From: Orientallactaga sibirica
Taxonomy: Eukaryota > Chordata > Mammalia > Rodentia > Dipodidae
NCBI GenBank assembly: GCA_036365145.1
Contig: JAEOAD010000024.1
Location: 9,829,501 to 9,893,500, forward strand
DNA length: 64,000 nt
Direction: 5' to 3'
This document shows positions 50,191 to 62,067 of this stretch, piece by piece (positions within the stretch are counted from its first letter, which is position 1; each line of letters starts with the position of its first letter). The notes beneath the pieces are model-generated. The model was not told where the DNA came from, did no database searches, and was given only the letters and a program-made list of their open reading frames with translations. A program made the position numbers and the translations under genes.

Positions 50191-50996
50191 ATTTAAAAAG
50201 GACAGATTAAAATATTCAGATATTGTATCTCTTCCTTATTGTTTTAAATTTTAGTTTCATGCTACAGCTAGACATTTTGAATTGACCTTTCCTCTAGTTC
50301 AGCACTGTACATCTACTAGAGTCTTAGGTCCATGTACTACAAAATTTATATATGTTCCAATTCATTTCATAGACTCCAGTCACTGTTAAATCTTCTTTGT
50401 TTTTTCAAACTTTCTTCATAAAAAATTGTTTATTCTGGAAATTAATAATCAAAATTATTTAATTGCTTGTTAGGAAATTCTAACACTTATATCATGTATT
50501 AATATGCTTGGTTACTAGTTTACTTTTCTGAGTTCTATTTTCGTGTCATTTTTTTAGTGTTCATATCAGTACACATGTGTGAGGCTACTAATGGTTAATA
50601 ATGCAAGATATTTTCAACATAAAAATAAACTAGAAAATCTCCAAATGATGTTAATGTCCTAGGAAAATGATTTTCCTGTAGGTATAAGCAAATATAGCAG
50701 TGGCTATTTTCATTTCTCAAGGAACTCTTGAAAACTATATTGCAATTTGTGCCTAGATTTCAGTTCTTACAGATCTGGATTTCCAACTTTGATGCACCAT
50801 TGAATGTCTAAGAAATTCAAATATAATTATTTATATTTTAGATTCATTCTTCTAGAAGTTTCTGAACTCTAACCTTTATCTGTAAAAGTTCTAAAAAACA
50901 TCCTGTACTTTCTAAGAGACTTTGTATTGGTATTTTAGTAATGAATCTCTTGGACACCTATGTTCAGTTAAATGTAGTTTAAAAAATCAAAAGAGA
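50191..50996. other. Unique AT-rich DNA
   Basis: No feature recognised. Confidence 0.55.
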
Positions 50997-51150
50997 AACT
51001 GGGAGGATGGTTCACTTAAGGGCAGTTGATTACAAAACCTGCCAGCTGAGGTTCAATTGCCCTGCACCTACATAAAACTAGATGCAAAAAGTGGCACATG
51101 TCTGGCATCATCCCCCTGCCCCCCCCCCCACCCCGCTGCCACACACACAG
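50997..51150 (+). mobile_element. Old B2-superfamily SINE with a poly(C) tract
   Basis: AAACTGGGAGGATGGTTCAC head and GGTTCAATTGCCCTGCACC B box are visible. The usual CT tract is replaced by a C-rich run (51114-51136) and a short CA repeat. The adjoining 51151-51639 is unique. Confidence 0.68.
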
Positions 51151-51634
51151 GATGAAGCATAGAAGCAGAGAGAAATGAATATATAAATTGAACAATTATG
51201 AAATGTGTAAACTTAGGAAATAAAGAAAACAGTACTGCCATTAAAATTTTCCTCTCTCCACCATAACCCCCTCTAGCAATTTTATTGATTATACCATCAG
51301 CAAGCTTTGGTTGGAATCCTCAATCCTTGGTTAAATTAGAATAAACACTTTCTCTTTGGGGAGAAGTAGCTATAAATACCACAACCTCACTATAATGTTT
51401 ATCTTTCTCTACACTACCTCTCTGATTCATTTTACCAGAACAAGGTTTTGCCTTCAAATAAGCCTTGCCTATGTTTTTATGACTTTAAATTATTTTGGGG
51501 AGAAGAGCTGTCAGAGACTCCATCCCTCTATAAAAGAAAGGAATCCAGTTGTGCTTGATTCACCGTTCTTCACATGAAGAAAAAGAGAAGTCATGATTAT
51601 ACTCTTTTTTTTTTTGGTTTCTAATGACATTTTT

Positions 51635-51639
<5 letters not shown>

Positions 51640-51702
<63 letters not shown>

Positions 51703-51703
51703 G
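51640..51703 (+). repeat. (TA)n microsatellite
   Basis: About 60 bases of TA repeat with one phase break near 51690. No SINE tail adjoins it. Confidence 0.96.
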
Positions 51704-51969
51704 TATGTATATAGCAACATATTAAAGAATTTAAACTTATTTAAATAATAATTTAACAAAATTAGAGCCAAGGTAGCAAAATCAATATCTTTTGTTTCTA
51801 TTTTATTATTATCATAAAATATCTTTCTGAGCTACAAAATAATAGGAAGCTTATTGAAAATGTATCCTTTAACTTTTGAATAACTTGGACCACTGCTCAA
51901 AATTCAATGTTTGTTCATGATATGGTGCATGTCAGAACTGAGGTAGGGTTCCATAATGGATTATTTCAG

Positions 51970-52524
51970 TTTTTGTGTTTGGGTTTTGTAGCAGACAGCT
52001 TCAGGTTCACTGAGATGAACTTCCAGACCAGGCACAGTTATGGAGGAAGGGATATTATTTATTGAAGCTTACAGATCCAGGGGAAGTTCCATAAAGGCAG
52101 GAGAAGTAGCCTGCCTTCACAGGGCCAAGCAGAGAGAGAAAAAGCAAGCCGCCAGCTACACAGCACACTGAGCAAAACTACAGCCAAAAAGTCACACAGC
52201 ACACTTACAGGAACTCCTGCTAGGCACACTTTGCATATCTTTACAATGGAATCTCAAACCCACCATTAACACCTTAAGACCAGCCCCCAGTGACATTGCC
52301 TCTAGGAAGGTGATTGCAGATACAAACTATAAAGTAATAAAACATTGAATATATTGGGGGCCATATATTCAAACTACCACAGGTTTTTTGAGGTATGGTC
52401 TCTCTCTCCCCCAGGTTGACCTAGAATTCAGTATGTAGTCTCAGGTTGGTCTCAAACTCACAGTGACCCCCATATCTCTGACTCCCAAGTGTTGGGATCA
52501 AAGCTGGATGCCACCATGCACAGC
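51970..52524 (-). mobile_element. B1 SINE whose poly(T) side is split by an LTR
   Basis: The reverse B1 (TTGAGGTATGGTCTCTCTCT ... GGATGCCACCATGCACAGC) lies right of the LTR; its T-rich tail start (TTTTTGTGTTTGGGTTT) lies left of it. The B1's own flanks TATTTCAG match at 51962-51969 and 52525-52532, outside both parts. This shows the B1 was there first. Confidence 0.85.
51987..52381 (-). mobile_element. MaLR-like solo LTR inserted in a B1 tail
   Basis: On the minus strand it begins TGTGGTAGTTTGAATATATG and ends GAAGCTGTCTGCTACA, with CTTCAATAAATAATATCCC as poly(A) signal. A perfect 5-base duplication GGTTT flanks it (51982-51986 and 52382-52386). It is the same family as 14596-14951 and is about 40 bases longer. 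Confidence 0.93.
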
Positions 52525-52908
52525 TATTTCAGCATTTTATCTAAAATTTTATCTAAAAGTACCATGAAGAAATCAGAAAATGTGATCTCAATGTTAACAT
52601 ATATAGTTAAATTTTGTGGATGTTTCCTAGATCAATTTTGTGCCTGAATAATAAATAAAGCTAGTATCATCTTACTATTATTTAGCAGAAGTGTATCCTT
52701 TATGCATCAGTATAAACATTGAAAAATAATAATTATTATTTTTTTAGGAAATTTGAACAAGTTTCAGATCACAAGGACACATATAAATAGAGAAATATAC
52801 TTACTTCAAATATCCTAACTAAAACTACATTTGTGATGTTATTTCAATTAAATAAATATGATTCCTTATTTCCTTAATTAAATACATATATATCATATAT
52901 ATTATACG

Positions 52909-53064
52909 TATTCCTTTTTTGTTTTTGTTTTTGAGGTAGGGTCTCTAGTCCAAGCTGACCTGGAATTCACTATGTAGTCTCAGGCTAGCCTCAAACTCAC
53001 AGCGATCCTCCTACCTCTGCCTCCCAGGTGCTGGATTAAAGGTGTGCGCTACCACGCCCAGCTG
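52909..53064 (-). mobile_element. B1 SINE with target-site duplication
   Basis: Near-consensus reverse B1 (GGAATTCACTATGTAGTCTC, GGTGTGCGCTACCACGCCC). CATATATATTATACG (52894-52908) and CATATATATTATATG (53065-53079) flank it, one mismatch. Confidence 0.94.
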
Positions 53065-53242
53065 CATATATATTATATGCTCAAATGTGTTTATATACAT
53101 GTTTGTATTTTGACCACATATTTGCCAGTATTGTTATTGATTTTTTTTTGCCATTTTTCATAATATATGTCATTTCAGCAGCTACTGAGATAAAGATGTA
53201 TGTATAGAGAGTCCAGATGTTACGTGAAGAAAATTTCAGAGC

Positions 53243-53249
<7 letters not shown>

Positions 53250-53281
<32 letters not shown>
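53250..53281 (+). repeat. (TG)n microsatellite
   Basis: About 32 bases of TG repeat; a minus-strand THTHTH frame is its translation. The following 53282-53689 is unique. Confidence 0.95.
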
Positions 53282-53283
<2 letters not shown>

Positions 53284-53689
53284 GTGTATTATACATTTGT
53301 AAGTATGCAAAGCCTTCTCCTATAATTTTGTTTCAATGAAAAAAATTGAGACCTGAAAGACCAGATATAAACCCGACAGTAATGTTTTATATTAATTATC
53401 TATGAAGTGCTACTTTACAATAGATAATGGAAGCTCTTAGGTGAAATCAATAGTCCTAAAGGAATCTATTTCCTCCCTCATTGACTGTCTCTATGTACTC
53501 TTTCATTTCTGTATTTTATATTGAAGTAATATACTCCTACTGACTCATTCTCATATTCCAATTAGTGTCTACAGGTTTCTCCACAAATGGGTACAGAGTA
53601 AGGAGGACATTTCATTTGTTAAAGCATTTTTAATAGACATCTTCCAAAATTACAGAAAATAAGCCATGAAAATTCTGTCTCCACCTACA

Positions 53690-54990
53690 TCTTCTTCCTT
53701 ACAAATCCATTATCCATCATATCTCCTCCCCCTCTCCATCAGTCTCTTTTATTTTGATGTCATCATCTTTTCTTCCTATTATTAGGATCTTGTGTAGGTA
53801 GTACAAGGCACTGAGAGGTCATGGATATTCAGGCCATCTTATGTCCTACCTTTCCCTTGGCTCTTATATTCTTTCTGCCACCTCTTCTGCAATGGATCCT
53901 GACCCTTGGAAGGTGTGATAGAGATGTCTTAATGATGAACACGCCACTGTTTCTTCTTCTTAGCACTATGGTGTCTTTTGAGTTATTCCACAGGTTACTA
54001 CCATCTAGAATGAGAAGTTTCTGTGACCAAAATCTCTTCAAATATTTTCTGTAGAGCTGGCTTTAGCTTGTTTCTGCTATGGAAAGTCCTTATTTCTCTG
54101 GCAGATTGGATGGATATCTTTGCAGGATACAATAATTTTGGTTGACAGTTGTTATCTTTTAGAACATGGAATACTTCATTCCAGGCCCTTCTGACTTGAA
54201 AATTGTGTCAAGTAATCTGCTGTTATCTTCATGGGCTTGCTTTTATAGGTGGTTTGACACTTCTTTCTTACTACTTCCAATATATTTTCTGGATTTGTGT
54301 GCTTAGTAGTTTAGTTAAAATATGGTGAGGGGACATTGATTCCTGGTTTCATCTATTTGATGTTATAAATGCTTCCTGTATCTATATTGGCATCTCTTTC
54401 CCTACTTGTGGGAAACTTTCTTCTATGATTTTGTTGAAACTACTTTCTATGCTTTAGAGTGAAATTCTTCTATTATACCCGGAATTTTTATGTTCAGTCT
54501 CTTTATAGTCTCCCAAATATCTTGAAATTCCCACTCATACCTTCTTATGGGATCAGTTCTGATCTATGCTCTGTGCACACTGGGTTCCCTCTTTGTTGTG
54601 CTGTAGGACCCATGGGACTAGTTGGGTTTGTAGTTATACTGTTCAGATTAGCTGAGCTGACTACAGTGTGGATGATGGGGTGGCTGAGATGCCTTGGCAC
54701 TGTGAGATCTCCAGTACTTCTTGATGCTGGTGGATGGGGTAGGGAATGCTGTGGAGAGTGTCTGAAGTTGTTCTAGAGCTGCTCAGCTGGTCCCTGTAGT
54801 CTTCTCCTTGAGGTTTTTGGCTTTGTGAAGCTAGTGTGGGTGGAGAATCCCTTCACCATAGTTCTTTCTGTTCATTCCAGCTCGGGCAGGGCTTAGGACT
54901 CATACTCTTCCCAGGCAAATGCCAGAACTATGGCTAGAGATGATTCTGGCTAGTTGTTGGCATTGAAGTTTTTAATCTGGAGCACATAAG
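53690..54990 (-). mobile_element. HAL1-like element: 5' UTR and ORF1 joined directly to a 3' UTR
   Basis: Read on the minus strand: 5' UTR-like sequence (GACCAGCTGAGCAGCTCTAG, shared with 38804-39890); a deletion-bearing ORF1 with broken frames showing NHRRKFPTSRE, YKSKPMKITADYL and DIHPICQRNKDFP (the L1 ORF1 C-terminal order); then, from about 54050, the 3' UTR blocks seen at 24115-24560 and 62980-63330 (CATTGCAGAAGAGGTGGCAG, GGCCTGAATATCCATGACC). No ORF2 lies between. That is the layout of HAL1, a half-LINE carrying only ORF1, though an internal deletion of an L1 would look similar. Inactive. Confidence 0.68.
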
Positions 54991-55149
54991 TCATATATTC
55001 AAAAGCCCAATGTGATTTTTAATTAATATATCCAGAAACATTGAAGAGTACAAACTAAAAATGAATTGGTGAAATATATGTATAAACTGTATATACAATT
55101 AAACCATATATGGAAATTTCAACCAATCCATGTTAAAAATCACATGATA

Positions 55150-55317
55150 TGGACTGCAGCAATTAAAGGAGTTTGCTTGCAACACCTGATGACCCAAGTT
55201 CGATTCCTCAGTACCAACTTAAAGCCAGATGCACAAAGTAGTGCATGCATCTGGATTTCATTTGCAGGGACAAGAGGTCTTGGTGTTCCCATTATGCCTT
55301 CTTTTTGCAAATAAATA

Positions 55318-55375
<58 letters not shown>
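55150..55375 (+). mobile_element. B2-superfamily SINE, type I, with (TA)n tail
   Basis: Head decayed, B box AAGTTCGATTCCTCAG clear, body GTGCATGCATCTGGATTTC, AAAT tail running into 55 bases of pure TA repeat (55321-55375). Confidence 0.88.
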
Positions 55376-55383
<8 letters not shown>

Positions 55384-55757
55384 AACTCACCTATATTGTA
55401 AAGCATACTGACTTCATAAGATGAAAAACTAATATCCTGAGCTATAGAAAATCCTCATGGACTGAGATTTTTAATGACATGTAAATGGAGAACAATAAGA
55501 GTAGTTATTGACTTCTGCTTTCAAGTCACAGAAAATCCTGTTATGATTAAATTGTAGATTCATTCCCTAGGTCAGATACATTTTAATTAAGGAAAATTAA
55601 GATACATTTTTTTGAAGTAACAGTAGTTTTTTTTGTTGTTGTTGTTGAGCCTCAACATACAGTTAGTACCCATGATACTTTGCTTATTATGCATTAACAT
55701 TGTAGATATGTTCAAATACATTGCATAATTTCCACTATATTAAAAAAAACACTAATT

Positions 55758-55999
55758 TGGGCTGGAGAGATGGCTTAGTGGTTAAGGTGCTTGCCTGCTA
55801 AGCCTAAGAACGCTGATTCCAATCTCCAGGTCCCACGTTTAGCCAGATGCAAAGTGATGCAAGGGTGCAATGCCGCACTTGCCCACAGGGAGGCACACAC
55901 ATCTGGAGTTCATTCACAGCAGCTGAGATACTGCTGGCGCACCCATCTCTGTCTCCCTCTCTGTCTGTCTTTCTCTCCAAAAATAAATAAAATAATTAA
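55758..55999 (+). mobile_element. B2-superfamily SINE, type II, with target-site duplication
   Basis: GGGCTGGAGAGATGGCTTAG head, single B-box segment (GATTCCAATCTCCAGG), type II body. Perfect 16-base flanks AAAAAAAACACTAATT (55742-55757 and 56000-56015). Confidence 0.95.
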
Positions 56000-56015
56000 A
56001 AAAAAAACACTAATT

Positions 56016-56610
56016 CAAAGGAAACTCCCCCACCAGACTGTAGACTTTGAGTGCTGTTGCATTATACATAGCCTGACAACATTGCTTCTAAATAATTGAA
56101 GATGAACAGATAATCATACTGCCTGCCTTCTCACTAAAGGCACAGGCAAATGAAGCTCTTAAGTGGGAGCTTAAGTCTTGATCATTTAGGAAAGGAAAGA
56201 AACACCTCCAAAAATTGGTGCAACAGTGGCCAGTGAGGGTAGAAACTGTGTCTAGTTTCATAGTAACAAGTGATAAGAAAGCGAGGAAAGCCAGCGTTAA
56301 TGTATGAGCATCAGTTACTTGATTTATCATAATGCTAAGACTTTGAAATCATTGTATATGGACAGTGTTTTCTTTTTCTTTCTTCAACAAATAATGTAGC
56401 CTTAATTTTGTAGACATTTAAAAACAAATGAAGTATAATTTCTATTTACAACAATAAAAATAGTTCTATAGGAAGTATGATACAATAAATACACTGAATA
56501 TTAAACTGATATAAATGACTATAAATTGGCAATTTTTTCCTTGTAAGTTAAAGAAGTATAAGATAAATTGTTTTTACATGAGGAAATTGCATTAAAAATA
56601 GTTACCAGTG
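56016..56610. other. Unique DNA
   Basis: No feature recognised. An 80-codon minus frame has no domain. Confidence 0.55.
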
Positions 56611-56815
56611 GGGCTGGAGAGATGGGTTAGCAACTAAGGTACTTGCCTGCAAAGTCAAAGGACCTAGGTTCTATTCCCCAGGACCCACTTAAGTCAGATG
56701 TGCAAGGTGGTGCATGCATCTGGAGGTTTTCACTGGGTGGAGTCCCTGGCATGCCCATTAGTGCTGTCTCTCTCTCTCTCTCTTTCTCTCTCAAATAAAT
56801 AAATAAAAGTAAAAA
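56611..56815 (+). mobile_element. B2-superfamily SINE, type I
   Basis: GGGCTGGAGAGATGGGTTAG head, AGGTTCTATTCCCC B box, GTGCATGCATCTGGAGG body, CT tract and AAAT tail. The following 56816-57448 is unique AT-rich DNA. Confidence 0.93.
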
Positions 56816-57448
56816 TATATTAAAACATCACCATTAATATGGTTAAAATTCAGATAACAGAAGAAACTATTTGCTAATAAGTCAAGTACAGAATGTATAT
56901 AAAGTGCTCCTTCAAATGAATTCAGAAAATGAAGATTCTAACATAACACTGAGAAATTTTGAATTATGTGTTATTGGAGGGGATATTATCAGAGTAACGA
57001 ATACACATGAAATACTATCAGAGTGTCAAATACATATGTAATGAGCATTTTAAGAGATGATAATAACACATACTAAAAAGCCTATTATAAATACATAGCA
57101 ATGCAAAAACAATTCACTGGAGTGTGAATGAATATTTATTTCAAGTATTCATGAAGACATTTTTTAATTTATCTAAGATAAATATGGCTATAGCCAATGA
57201 ATCAAAAGTTCCAGTTTTACATATTTTATTCAAGAAGTGTTTCTTATTTGTAGCAGTGTTCATATTTGTGCCATATGAATAGTACAGTATTACACAGTCT
57301 TTTAAAATAATTGCAACAATAAAAATATCAACCACAGACTGCAAAAAATTTGCTATTTATGAATAAAGTTGAGTATTTGAAAACATGGTTGATATGAAAG
57401 TAATATGTGATCCAAGTGATAGCTGAACATAAAACTATGGGTGAATAG

Positions 57449-57670
57449 GGCTGGAGAGCTGGTGCAGTGAGCGGTTAAGGTACTTACCTAGTAAGCCTGA
57501 CAGCCTGGGTTTGATTCCCCAGTACCCACATAAAGGCAGATGCACAAAGTGACCTGTGCAACTAGAGCTTGTTTCCAGTAGCTGGAGGCCATGGCATGCA
57601 TTCATTCACTCACTCATTCACTCAATTTTTCTCTTTCTCTCCTCCTTGCAAATAAATAAATAAAAATGTA
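57449..57670 (+). mobile_element. B2-superfamily SINE, type I
   Basis: GGGCTGGAGAGCTGGTGCAG head with a small insertion, GGGTTTGATTCCCC B box, a CTCATTCA-rich tract in place of pure CT, and AAAT tail. Confidence 0.92.
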
Positions 57671-58123
57671 AAATGAGTGAAGCTAAGGAAAAGACTAAGC
57701 CAAAGACAGCATTCACATGACAGTACACATCATATGATTATACTGTGTCAATTTTAAGAGGCAGTACAAGAGAAAAGTGTGCAATAGAAATTAATATGTG
57801 ATTAACTTATAGTCAAAATAAGGACATTATTTTGAAACTTAGTCATGCTATGTGTACATGTTGAATTATGTTATCATAGGTACCTATAATCATATATATA
57901 TTTAAATATGTCAGAATATATTTAAATACATTTGTGGTACCTTTGTAAATAATCCATCTCTCTAATTTTTTATTACAAATTTAGCAATAATCTGTGGCTT
58001 CACTTGTGCTAAGAATATTATTTATCTTATACTTTTTCTGTGATTATGTGATAAAACCACTGCAGGTCTTCTTAGATCTAGTAAACTGTATGCTTTTCTT
58101 TGCTCAATGCAGCCTCCCACTTT

Positions 58124-58156
<33 letters not shown>

Positions 58157-58514
58157 TTGTTGTTGTTGTTGCTACTAATAACTCTATAATGATACATTTA
58201 ACAGTGACACACACAAGAATAATTATCCTGAAATTTTAGTTTAGATTTGAGTGATTCATAAGATTTGAAATGTTCTAAATAAGCTTATACTCAGCATAAC
58301 ATGTTTGAGTAGGTTCTAAAGAATAGACTAAAACAAAGAAGGAAAGCACAAGAAAAAATAAAAGGAATATATAATAAGAACAAAAGAATCATTTTATGAC
58401 AAATCATTTTTATGACAAATATAAACATAGATTTATTATCCAAAAATATCCACATTTATTTCAAGTGAATATAGACCATTTACTAAAGTGGTTCTAAGGC
58501 CTGCAGTATAATGC
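57671..58514. other. Unique DNA with poly(T)/(GTT)n tract
   Basis: A 31-base T run (58125-58155) leads into five GTT units. No SINE body adjoins it. No gene is recognised. Confidence 0.6.
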
Positions 58515-59475
58515 AAGTATTTTGGTTAGCCCATATAGTGCTGGAAAGTGTTATATGATCTGCTGCGGGAAAATAGCCAACTATGTTGTGAGCAAAGATG
58601 GTATACTCCTTATATATGAATGCAACCAGCCTGACAAAATGTACACAGTGTGGCGGCACCCAGCCTAGGTTGGTAACCAATGGCTTTCTGATTGGCTAAG
58701 AGACCTACTCACTGGAAAGAAACCCATAGGTGGAACTGGTGGTCAGCTGGAACCAAGCCAGAATCATATGGAGACCAAAATTATGGACAGTCTACATTTA
58801 GAAGCTGCCACTAGTTTTTGGCCAAAAGTGAGGCTACACCCACCAAAATGTCTCTAAATTAAAAATGCTTATCCCCTTTAACCTATGCTGATGTCACTCT
58901 CTCTTGGATAATCTATTTTTATTTTTCAGAAGGCAGCAAGAACCAAGAATAACCAAAATCTACCAACAAGACAAGAAAAGCTAGCTGACTCCCTGGCAGG
59001 AGATGAACCACTCCTCACACCGCAGCTAGGGTCCCGATGAAACCGCAGAGGAATTGGCAAGATGAGCAAGAGTGCTGCTTCCATGGCGAGCCTAAAAGCT
59101 TGTGCCAGGGTGATGCAATAAACACTGAGGATACTTAGTATGTACCAAAGCAGAAATCTCGAAGCTGCTGATAGTTCAACACTAAAGTAGACTTAAATCA
59201 CACAGACCAAGGCTTAGGAAAATTTTGAGGAAGAGAGGAAAGAAAGAATGAAAGGGCCACAGAGTGGGATGTCATACCCAGAGGCATTGCCACCCCCTCA
59301 CATTGACTACTGCTCTCACAACTCATAACCCACAATTCCATGGTGCATACTGCAATCACACTGAGGAAGATGTTCAATGAAATGGGGGCAGGGATCAAGG
59401 GAAAAGAGATGGTACCAACACATGATGTGTCCATACAAAAATTCTGCTAAATAAAAAAAAAAAAAAAAAAAACGA
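58515..59475 (+). mobile_element. LINE-1 3' end (3' UTR), 5'-truncated, with poly(A)
   Basis: Homologous in order to the minus-strand copies at 7447-8690 and 30350-31180: GGCGGCACCCAGCC, GAGCAAGAGTGCTGCTTCC, CATAACCCACAATTCCATGG. It ends AAATAAA and then about 24 A. A 78-codon minus frame within it is not conserved. Confidence 0.78.
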
Positions 59476-60059
59476 CATGAAATCTGACCATATTAAATAC
59501 AATACCATAAACAAGCCCCAGGTTTCATGGCTTTGAAATGACAAAGAATATTATCTTTTGATATTTCACAAGGGAATTTTCAAAAAGGAAAGTAAAAGCT
59601 CATAATTTATGTAGTTAGGCAATTATGAAAGAGTATTTGTAGTGAAGAAAATAGCCTTAAACAATGTTGCAATGATGATTACTCTCCTTCAATAAAATTA
59701 GTGGAAACACACATTTGGAATGTTATATACAGATGAACTTACCACATTTTTCAAATATTTAAAAGAATAAGGTAGAATTATATAAACATTTTAAATTAAT
59801 CAGATTCTCAAACCCAAATATGGCCTTCCCTGAGCTTAGTAATTATTAAAATTTAAAGTGTTGTGAAGTATGATTATTACAAAACATGGTGAAATTTATC
59901 AATTAATAGAATGAAAAGAGGTTTTAAAAAGTGACAACTCATAAACAGAGTTTTGTACACTTGTATCAGCAGTTTAATTAGGGACACATTTTTCTAGCCA
60001 AGTAAACATTATGACTAGATAAGGTGTAACTTGTGTACTGTTACTAGTTTTGAACTTTG

Positions 60060-60600
60060 GTGAACAGAAGTTTACAACATTAGCCTTTCAGAGCAGAGGC
60101 TCCTAGACCTGTGCATTGAGTACCAGAGCCTCATGGCTCTGGCGTTTCAAATCTAGCAACTGTAGGGTTTTAATGTGCATCACCCAGTATACAATTTGGC
60201 ATTAAACCTCTGTTGAACAGTCTGAGGGGGCTGCCCAAATCTAGTACTATTCTGTAGCTTTTACAGTGGCTGCAATATGAGCTCCTGAAAACTCTATGCA
60301 TCTCATAGCCCTTGACCTGTGCGTACTGTGTCCGTCAGAGTTGTCTTCACTAGCTCCTCTCTACACAGCCTCCAATGCAGGTAGAATTCTAGATCTCTTC
60401 AGCAATCTTTCTAGTAGCTTCCTGGTACTTAGTTTGGATATACAGGCCTGGGAGTTGTCTGCTCTTCATGTTGTCAGCTCAGCCTGCCTCCATAACAAGG
60501 ACCACAAATATGAATGACATGTTCAGACGAGGCTTTATTGGGGCATGGTTGCAGGGCTATGTGTGCATGAGTGTGATTAGTGCACAGGAGGAAAATAAAA
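60060..60600 (-). other. GC-richer block, weak LTR candidate
   Basis: The minus strand carries GCCCCAATAAAGCCTCG, a canonical poly(A) signal context (near 60527-60532), followed by TTTGTGGTCCTTGTTATGG. This resembles the R/U5 side of some rodent ERV LTRs. No TG...CA ends or duplication could be fixed. A 73-codon plus-strand frame inside is unconvincing. The 59476-60059 interval is unique. Confidence 0.33.
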
Positions 60601-60657
60601 TATTAAAAAATATATATAAAAACATCAAGAGCACTTGCAATAATTTCACCTAAATTA

Positions 60658-60660
<3 letters not shown>

Positions 60661-60718
<58 letters not shown>
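60661..60718 (+). repeat. (TA)29 microsatellite
   Basis: 58 bases of pure TA directly at the A-tail side of the reverse SINE at 60719. It probably grew from that tail. Confidence 0.97.
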
Positions 60719-60721
<3 letters not shown>

Positions 60722-60927
60722 TTTATTTATTTATTTATTTGCAAGCAGAGAGAGGAGGAGGAAGACACAGAGAGAATGGGCATACCAGAGTCTCTATCCA
60801 CTGCAAAAGAACTCAAGATGCATGTGCCTCCTTGTGCATCTGGCTTATGCGGGCACTAGGGAAATAAACCTGGGTCCTTTAACTTTGCAGGCAAACACCT
60901 TAACTGCTAAGCCATCCCTCCAGCCCA
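60719..60927 (-). mobile_element. B2-superfamily SINE, type I
   Basis: Reverse copy: TTTATTTATTTATTTGCAAG tail, CAAGATGCATGTGCCTCCTT body, CTAAGCCATCCCTCCAGCCC head. Confidence 0.94.
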
Positions 60928-60928
60928 T

Positions 60929-61140
60929 ATATATATATTTATTTATTTGAGAGAGAGAAAGGGGGAGAGAGAGAGAGAGAGAGATGGAGAGAATGGGTGC
61001 ACCAGGCTTCCAGCCACTGCAAATGAACTGCAGATGCATGTGCCTACTTGTACATCTGGCTTATGTGGGTCCTGGAGAATCAAACTGGGATCCTTTGGCT
61101 TTGCAGGCAAACAATAAAAGCTAAGCCATCTTTCCAGCCG
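60929..61140 (-). mobile_element. B2-superfamily SINE, type I (second of a tandem pair)
   Basis: Reverse copy directly abutting the previous one, separated only by a short TA run: (AG)n, CTGCAGATGCATGTGCCTAC, AGCTAAGCCATCTTTCCAGC. Confidence 0.94.
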
Positions 61141-61415
61141 TGAATTACTATTCTTATTTAATAACACTTATGTAATACTGTTTTACTCATTGCCAAATAA
61201 TCTTAGGAAGGGTGAGGCAGTCCTAGTCTGTCTTAATAGAATACTTACTATTTCTGCAAATCTCAATATAATGGATCATATCTATCACTTAAATTAGGAA
61301 AATAGCATTCAGGTGAAAAGGTATTCAATACACTTGATCACACTAAGAGTTACTGTTTTTAATATTTGTCATTTTTCTTCACAATTAATACTAGAGCAAG
61401 TACAATGCCAATGAA

Positions 61416-61417
<2 letters not shown>

Positions 61418-61464
<47 letters not shown>

Positions 61465-61568
61465 AGGAATTCACTATGTAGCCTCAAGGTGGCCTCTAAC
61501 TCAAGTCTGTCCTCCTACCTCTGCCTCCTGAGTGCTGGGATGAAAGGTGTGTGCCACCATGCCTAGCC
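61418..61568 (-). mobile_element. B1 SINE with long poly(T)
   Basis: A T run of about 45 bases then GAGGAATTCACTATGTAGCC and GGTGTGTGCCACCATGCCTA. GCCAATGAAAG occurs at 61407-61417 and 61566-61576, so the target-site duplication is at least AATGAAAG. Confidence 0.92.
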
Positions 61569-61584
61569 AATGAAAGCATTTTTT

Positions 61585-61807
61585 AAAATTTATTCATTTA
61601 TTTATCTGAGAGGAGAGGGAGAGACAGAGAGAGAGAGAGAGAGAGACGGAGGGAGAATGAATGTGCCAGGGCCTCCAGCCACTGCAAATGAACTCCAAAT
61701 GCCTGTGCCCCTTGTGCATCTGGCTTATGTGGGTCTTGGAGAGTCGAACCTGGGTCCTTTGGCTTTGCAGGCAAATACCTTAACTGCTAAGCCATCTTCT
61801 CCAGCCC
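61585..61807 (-). mobile_element. B2-superfamily SINE, type I, with target-site duplication
   Basis: Reverse copy ending GCCATCTTCTCCAGCCC. Flanked by TGAAAGCATTTTTT at 61571-61584 and 61808-61821, 14 bases perfect. The target lies inside the duplication of the neighbouring elements. Confidence 0.95.
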
Positions 61808-61821
61808 TGAAAGCATTTTTT

Positions 61822-62067
61822 TTAATTGTAATGCATATATATGTATGCATACATGTATCCATATACATATATTCTACATATACATATGAACATACTATAT
61901 ATGATTATCCCCTTGCCCCAACTCCTGTTACCTTGGGAGCCCTACTCAGTGGGGTTATGGGACTCCCTCTGATCTTGCCTTGGGGTATTCTTACCTGTTC
62001 TGTGGTTCTTACAATATTTCTATCCCCTCTTTTCCAATATTCCCTGAGCCATGGCAGGCCTGTTGGC
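61822..62067 (-). mobile_element. Short 5'-truncated LINE-1 3' end
   Basis: CAATATTTCTATCCCCTCTT and TTCCCTGAGCCATGGCAGG match the 3' UTR family at 7447-8690 and 30350-31180, same orientation. AATGAAAGCATTT at 62068-62080 duplicates 61569-61581, giving a target-site duplication around the L1 (and the SINE now inside it). The 195-codon plus-strand frame starting at 61570 spans the SINE and this fragment and is not a gene. Confidence 0.78.

Noticed and set aside
57990..58175. 81-codon plus-strand frame ending in poly-F
   Set aside because: The second half is a poly(T)/(GTT)n run; the first half has no domain.
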